NCBI GenBank assembly: GCA_025677815.1
Contig: JAIXMP010000023.1
Location: forward strand, 620,001 to 684,000
Direction: 5' to 3'
DNA length: 64,000 nucleotides
DNA from: Phascolomyces articulosus
Taxonomy: Eukaryota > Mucoromycota > Mucoromycetes > Mucorales > Lichtheimiaceae
Below, piece by piece: positions 59,838 to 64,000 of this stretch. The notes beneath the pieces are model-generated. The model did no database searches, was not told where the DNA came from, and worked only from the letters and a program-made list of their open reading frames with translations. Every line of letters begins with the position of its first letter. Positions within the stretch are counted from its first letter, which is position 1. Position numbers and translations under genes: made by a program.

Positions 59838-61802
59838 TTTTTTTCAAAAAAGTGATTAAGTTGTTGTTATTAAAAGTGTACGAAAAGAAGAGTACGGTAG
59901 ATGGAGTAGTAGTAAGAGGAAGTAGTAATTGGTTGATAAGAATATCGAAAAAAAAAATTGAAAAGATTTTGCCTTTTTATATGTTTTTGAAATGATATGA
60001 AAAGTAATAACTATCATAGGCCTGCAAAGTCGTTCATATAATGTTAATGGGATCATTTTGGAGTTCATTAAAAAATAAGTTTTTCAAACGTGCAAGAAGG
60101 ATATCAATTTAGAAAGAGCGATCTTTTTTTTTCTACATGCGTATATTATGATAGAGTGTCATTTTAGTTGTGTGCGTGTTACATAGTTAATATTGCTGTG
60201 AAAGTTAATTAAACCCAGTTATGAAAAAAAAATCAGGGGTAAGATGAAATTCCCTCATTCTGGTCTCATATACTTCTTGTATATTAAAAAAAAACAGGCG
60301 GGTGCTCTTTTCCTTTTTTAATGTATAGAATGTGACTTGGCTGTATGCTGTCAAATACCAATGTTTTGTATATACAACAATATCAACCTATTGTATCACT
60401 TGTTTGTTTGTTTTTTTTCTAAACCAAAGTGACACCCCCTTTTTCTTCTACGTATTTTAACAATTTTGGCTTCAACTACTTTCACGATTACCTTTTCACT
60501 CCCTTTTTTTATTATCTATTTCCTTCTTTCTTTCTTATCTTACGTTAGTAAATATATAAAGTCTCAAGAATATGAAAAAGAAATTCAATATATGCATTTA
60601 GTGGTATAGAAAAAAAAAGGAGTAAAAAAAAAAATTAATTCTCCAAAGCCAAGGATAAACCCCAGGAATCGTTTGATTTTTTTTTTGCCACCTATCCCAT
60701 ATTTTGACTATTTATTTGATAAGATGTCATTCTACTATTATTCAACCAAATAAGTAGGATCCTTGGTTGTTACGTAAGGACTCTTGCTGCATTAAGGAAA
60801 TTTAAATAGGCATGTATAATTGAACAATTCTTAGTTTACACAAAATGGTGGTATCCATTCCATGTATTGTAAATCATTATTTATTTGATGGTCAAATAAA
60901 TATATATACATATATGATAATATTATGAAATTATTTTTTGGTATCTAAATAAAAAATAGAGTTCGTGGTATTCAATTAAGGTTTCCGACTTTTTAATAAA
61001 GAAAAGAATGAATTTGTATACTAGCTATTATAACTTTGTTTATTGAGAGAATTGGATGAGCATGAGAGTGATGTACGATGGATAATCATATTTTAATATA
61101 TGATGGTTATTATAGTCGTTTCCCATTAATCCTTTTCTTCTCCGTACAGCAGTCCCACAGTAAATGGATGTTGAATTGTGTGATTTTAGTTCTAGATTAT
61201 CGACATTGAATTTTATTTTTATTAAAAATGCGCACAATAATGCATTTAGTTACAAATAAAAACTCATTATTGTTATATAATATATATACTACTATTTGAA
61301 AGAACACAGTGCATCTATCATCGTACAAAAGAAAGAAAGTTGCTACGTATACCATTCTTCTTTCATTCGTACACGTATTATTATTATGTACGATGATCCA
61401 TATTATATTGGAAGTACCTAAATATTTTACATAGAATTTGAAGGAGGGAATAAAAATCAACCGACTAAAAAATGAAGAATTGCCCCTGATTTTATTATTT
61501 ACACTTATCCACATCATCTTCTTGATCACCCATTGATCAGAAAAAAAAACAATATATGTATATCCAGACTTTCCTATTTATGTAACATATTCTACGGGTC
61601 ATTATTATAAGAGACTTTTTTTTAGTGGATAGATATATAATATATATATTTACTAAATATACATTAAACAAGAATATAAATAATATGAAAGGATCGATAT
61701 AATATAAACTACTACGTGTAATCATAAAATAATAAAGAAAATAATTGTTTACTACTTTAACAAAAATAATAAAGACGTGTTATAATAATATGTAACTAAT
61801 GT
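59838..61802. promoter_or_regulatory. 2-kb intergenic region upstream of the repeat-exon gene
   Basis: Unusually long for this window between same-strand genes. The proximal 150 bp upstream of 59837 should be the repeat gene's promoter. The rest is AT-rich with homopolymers; several short hydrophobic ORFs (59856-60068, 61040-61725) lack any coding signature. No gene supported. Confidence 0.35.
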
Positions 61803-62503
61803 TTAACGTCTTTCGATAAAAACTTGCATACCATCCCTCATTGGATGTGTTAAAGATACACCATAAGTGACAGACTGGTTAGGAACAAGTGAGAATTTGT
61901 ATCGTTTTAATAACATGACGATAGCAATTAAAGCTTCAAGAGTTGCCAAATTTTGACCAAGACCTGAATAATTTTTTAATTTCATTAGTTTATCCTCAAT
62001 TATTCTGTATCATTTTATAAGATGTGAGATACATTCTTCAAAATAAATAAATAAAAACTGTAACTTACAAACACGAGGACCAGCATGGAAAGCTGGCCAT
62101 TGACCTGCAGATTCACGCTTAAGTTCACCATCTTCAGATAACCAACGTTCGGGTTTAAAGCTACGAGCATCGGGACCCCATATTTTATCCGATCTACCCA
62201 TAGAAAAGCTTGACCAAGTGACACTATACATCATAATAATAATAATAATATATTATTATTATTATATATCTCAAAAAAAAACACCATTTTTAATTTAATT
62301 ACCTATCTCCTTTGTGAATTTGAGTTCCATCAGGTAAAACATCATCATCCAATGCCACTTTGACGTTGGTAGGGACTGAAGGATAAAGTCGAAGAACTTC
62401 ATAGAAGCTATTTTTAGATATATATATAGATATGTTTAGTGTGTCATAAAAAATTTTTTTGTTTGTTTATCTATCGTGCGTTGTTTATCATATTCATGTA
62501 TAA

Positions 62504-62562
<59 letters not shown>

Positions 62563-64000
62563 AAAAACACTTACACAGCATGTGCATATTTCATTTGCTT
62601 GATCACTTCATAAAATGCAGGTGCATCCAAAGAGGATGCATCCTCTGGGATAAATTGATTAATTTCTTCTACAAGCTTGGCTTCAATACGAGGATGTAAC
62701 ATCAAATTATAGAAACACCATGATAAAGCTTGAGCAGTTGTATCACGACCGGCTAAAGATTATATATAATTTTTAAGATTATATATACCAATCCTTGTTT
62801 GAATGATAATTTTTATAAAAAAAAAGTCATAATAATAACATTTACCAATGATAAAGTTCAAGACGGTGTCACGTAATTCTTCATTCGAAAGTGGCTCATC
62901 ATTTTCATTCTTTGCATTCATAAAACGAGATAATAAATCCTTATATTCACCCCCACTTTTAAGTTGTTCACGTCGATCGTTGACCAAACCATAAGCAAAT
63001 TCATTGACCACTTTGAGATGATCCTTGATAGTCTTGGTACCTGGCTTAAAGATAGGTTTCAATGATTCACGAAGATTGGTGAATGGATCGACAAAACGTT
63101 CAAAACAAGCATGTTGACAGATATCAAAGGATTCCGCAAATGGCACCTTTTCTTTACTCATGAGTGAATTCAATTGTTTACCAAAACCAAGACTGGATAA
63201 TTATAAATTATTATTATAAGTAATAATTCCTTTGACAAGTGATTATTATTATGAATAACATAAATATATATATAAAAACTTACTAGACAAATGAATCCAA
63301 CGTGAATTTATAAATGACATCATGAAAATCAATAGGTTTGCCATTTTCAGCTTTCTTGTCAAAAATATCCTTTGATAAGATTTCCAACTCCTTGATAAAC
63401 ACTTCACTGAAATGATCTCGAAAGTTAACCACATTAAAGATTAAACTGGCAGCCTTACGTTGCCTACAAAAATATTATATATATATATATATATATGATT
63501 CGTATATTAAAAGGTGAACATCTTTGATTCCATGATATTTTTTTTTTTACACATACCAACGCCATTGAGATCCATTGGCAACAAAAATACCATGTCCAAA
63601 GAGATCACCCATAGCGTACCTAATAAATATTTGTTTCGTGTGATTAGTTTCAATTTTTGAATCGGAGCTGAAGAAGAAAAATGGGAGCGGAAACTAAAAA
63701 AGGAGATGATTAACAAGCGTACATCATTTGTGGTCCCTTCACATAGTTGGAAAAGTTGGCTGTATAATAAAAAAAAAATTTAACAAGTTTTAGTTTATGT
63801 TATGAATACAAGAAGCAACTATAAATTTACTTTTCAAAACATGTTCCACATTATTAGGATCGATGGTCTATAAAGAAAAATAGATCAATTAAAAGATGGT
63901 TTTTTTTTTTCATCATATTTGAAAGGATTATTTATTTACCATAATTTGAGGAGGAAGTCCAAGGACAGTTTGTCCACTATATAAAAAAGAAAAAACAAGG
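61803..64000 (-). CDS. Cytochrome P450 monooxygenase, paralogue of the first, N-terminus beyond the right edge
   Basis: Ten exons visible: 63976-63940, 63867-63831, 63760-63724, 63619-63557, 63463-63284, 63192-62846, 62752-62575, 62407-62303, 62223-62069 and 61963-61803. The exon carrying the N-terminal anchor is outside the window. Signatures are intact: AGRDTTAQALSW (I-helix), EVLRLYPSVPTNVKVALDDD (K-helix), PERWLSEDGE, and the haem loop FHAGPRVCLGQNLA. The protein aligns throughout with the P450 at 14892-17068, so they are paralogues. Intron positions differ: extra introns here split TIDPNNVEHVLK, the WRWQRK region, DSFVYLGFG and HKGDSVTW, while an intron after the HF(S/I) site is missing. 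The C-terminus is IERR versus VEHRQQ in the paralogue. Substrate unknown. Confidence 0.93.
62504..62561. repeat. ATT trinucleotide microsatellite in a P450 intron
   Basis: About 19 ATT triplets in the intron 62408-62574 of the second P450 gene. No coding role. Confidence 0.85.

Overview
This window is nuclear DNA of a filamentous early-diverging fungus, most likely a Mucoromycota/Mucorales species. The evidence is AT-rich intergenic DNA, many short introns (about 45-110 nt, GTAAGT-like donors), a run of F-box/LRR proteins, a Mucorales-type Ser/Thr-rich one-pass surface protein, and non-LTR retrotransposon debris with the C-terminal zinc-knuckle sequence I associate with that group. Species cannot be named from the sequence alone. 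Exon coordinates were assembled by hand from splice signals. For the complete multi-exon genes the exon lengths sum to an intact reading frame, except where noted.

Layout. 1-5.5 kb: partial F-BAR gene, F-box/LRR gene, proteasome ubiquitin receptor RPN13. 5.5-11.4 kb: gene-poor, decayed DNA with a 192-bp pogo-type MITE and a 48-nt poly-T run. 11.4-17.1 kb: SulP sulfate permease and a complete cytochrome P450, convergent. 17.4-22.4 kb: a gene graveyard with a short TPR-like ORF, a frameshifted unknown gene, a 5' piece of a BRCT-repeat gene, a pogo-type element carrying a truncated LINE inside it (13-bp target-site duplication), and a frameshifted F-box-type LRR remnant. 23.1-24.5 kb: SEC17 (alpha-SNAP). 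24.5-29.1 kb: gene-poor, with a long AAT microsatellite and a decayed multi-exon gene. 29.2-30.9 kb: mitochondrial hydroxyacid-oxoacid transhydrogenase. 33-35.3 kb: universal stress protein and the tiny OST4. 35.8-38 kb: TPR/F-box/LRR gene. 39.6-42 kb: one-pass surface protein and mitochondrial ribosomal uL14m. 42.3-44.5 kb: HET-domain protein. 45.7-50.4 kb: MICOS apolipoprotein-O-like subunit, ILV6, macrodomain protein. 52.6-54 kb: F-box protein. 54.6-57.1 kb: transcription factor with two Zn2Cys6 clusters. 57.85-59.84 kb: secreted His-rich protein built from tandemly duplicated exons with dibasic (KR/RR) sites. 61.8 kb to the right edge: second P450, truncated by the window.

How the genes fit together. 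Most are unlinked housekeeping functions: proteasome, vesicle fusion, N-glycosylation, branched-chain amino acids, mitochondrial cristae and ribosome, sulfate uptake. The most distinctive stretch is the right end, where a double-zinc-cluster regulator, a repetitive secretory precursor with Kex2-like sites and a P450 lie in a row on the same strand. This resembles, but does not prove, a fungal processed-peptide locus.
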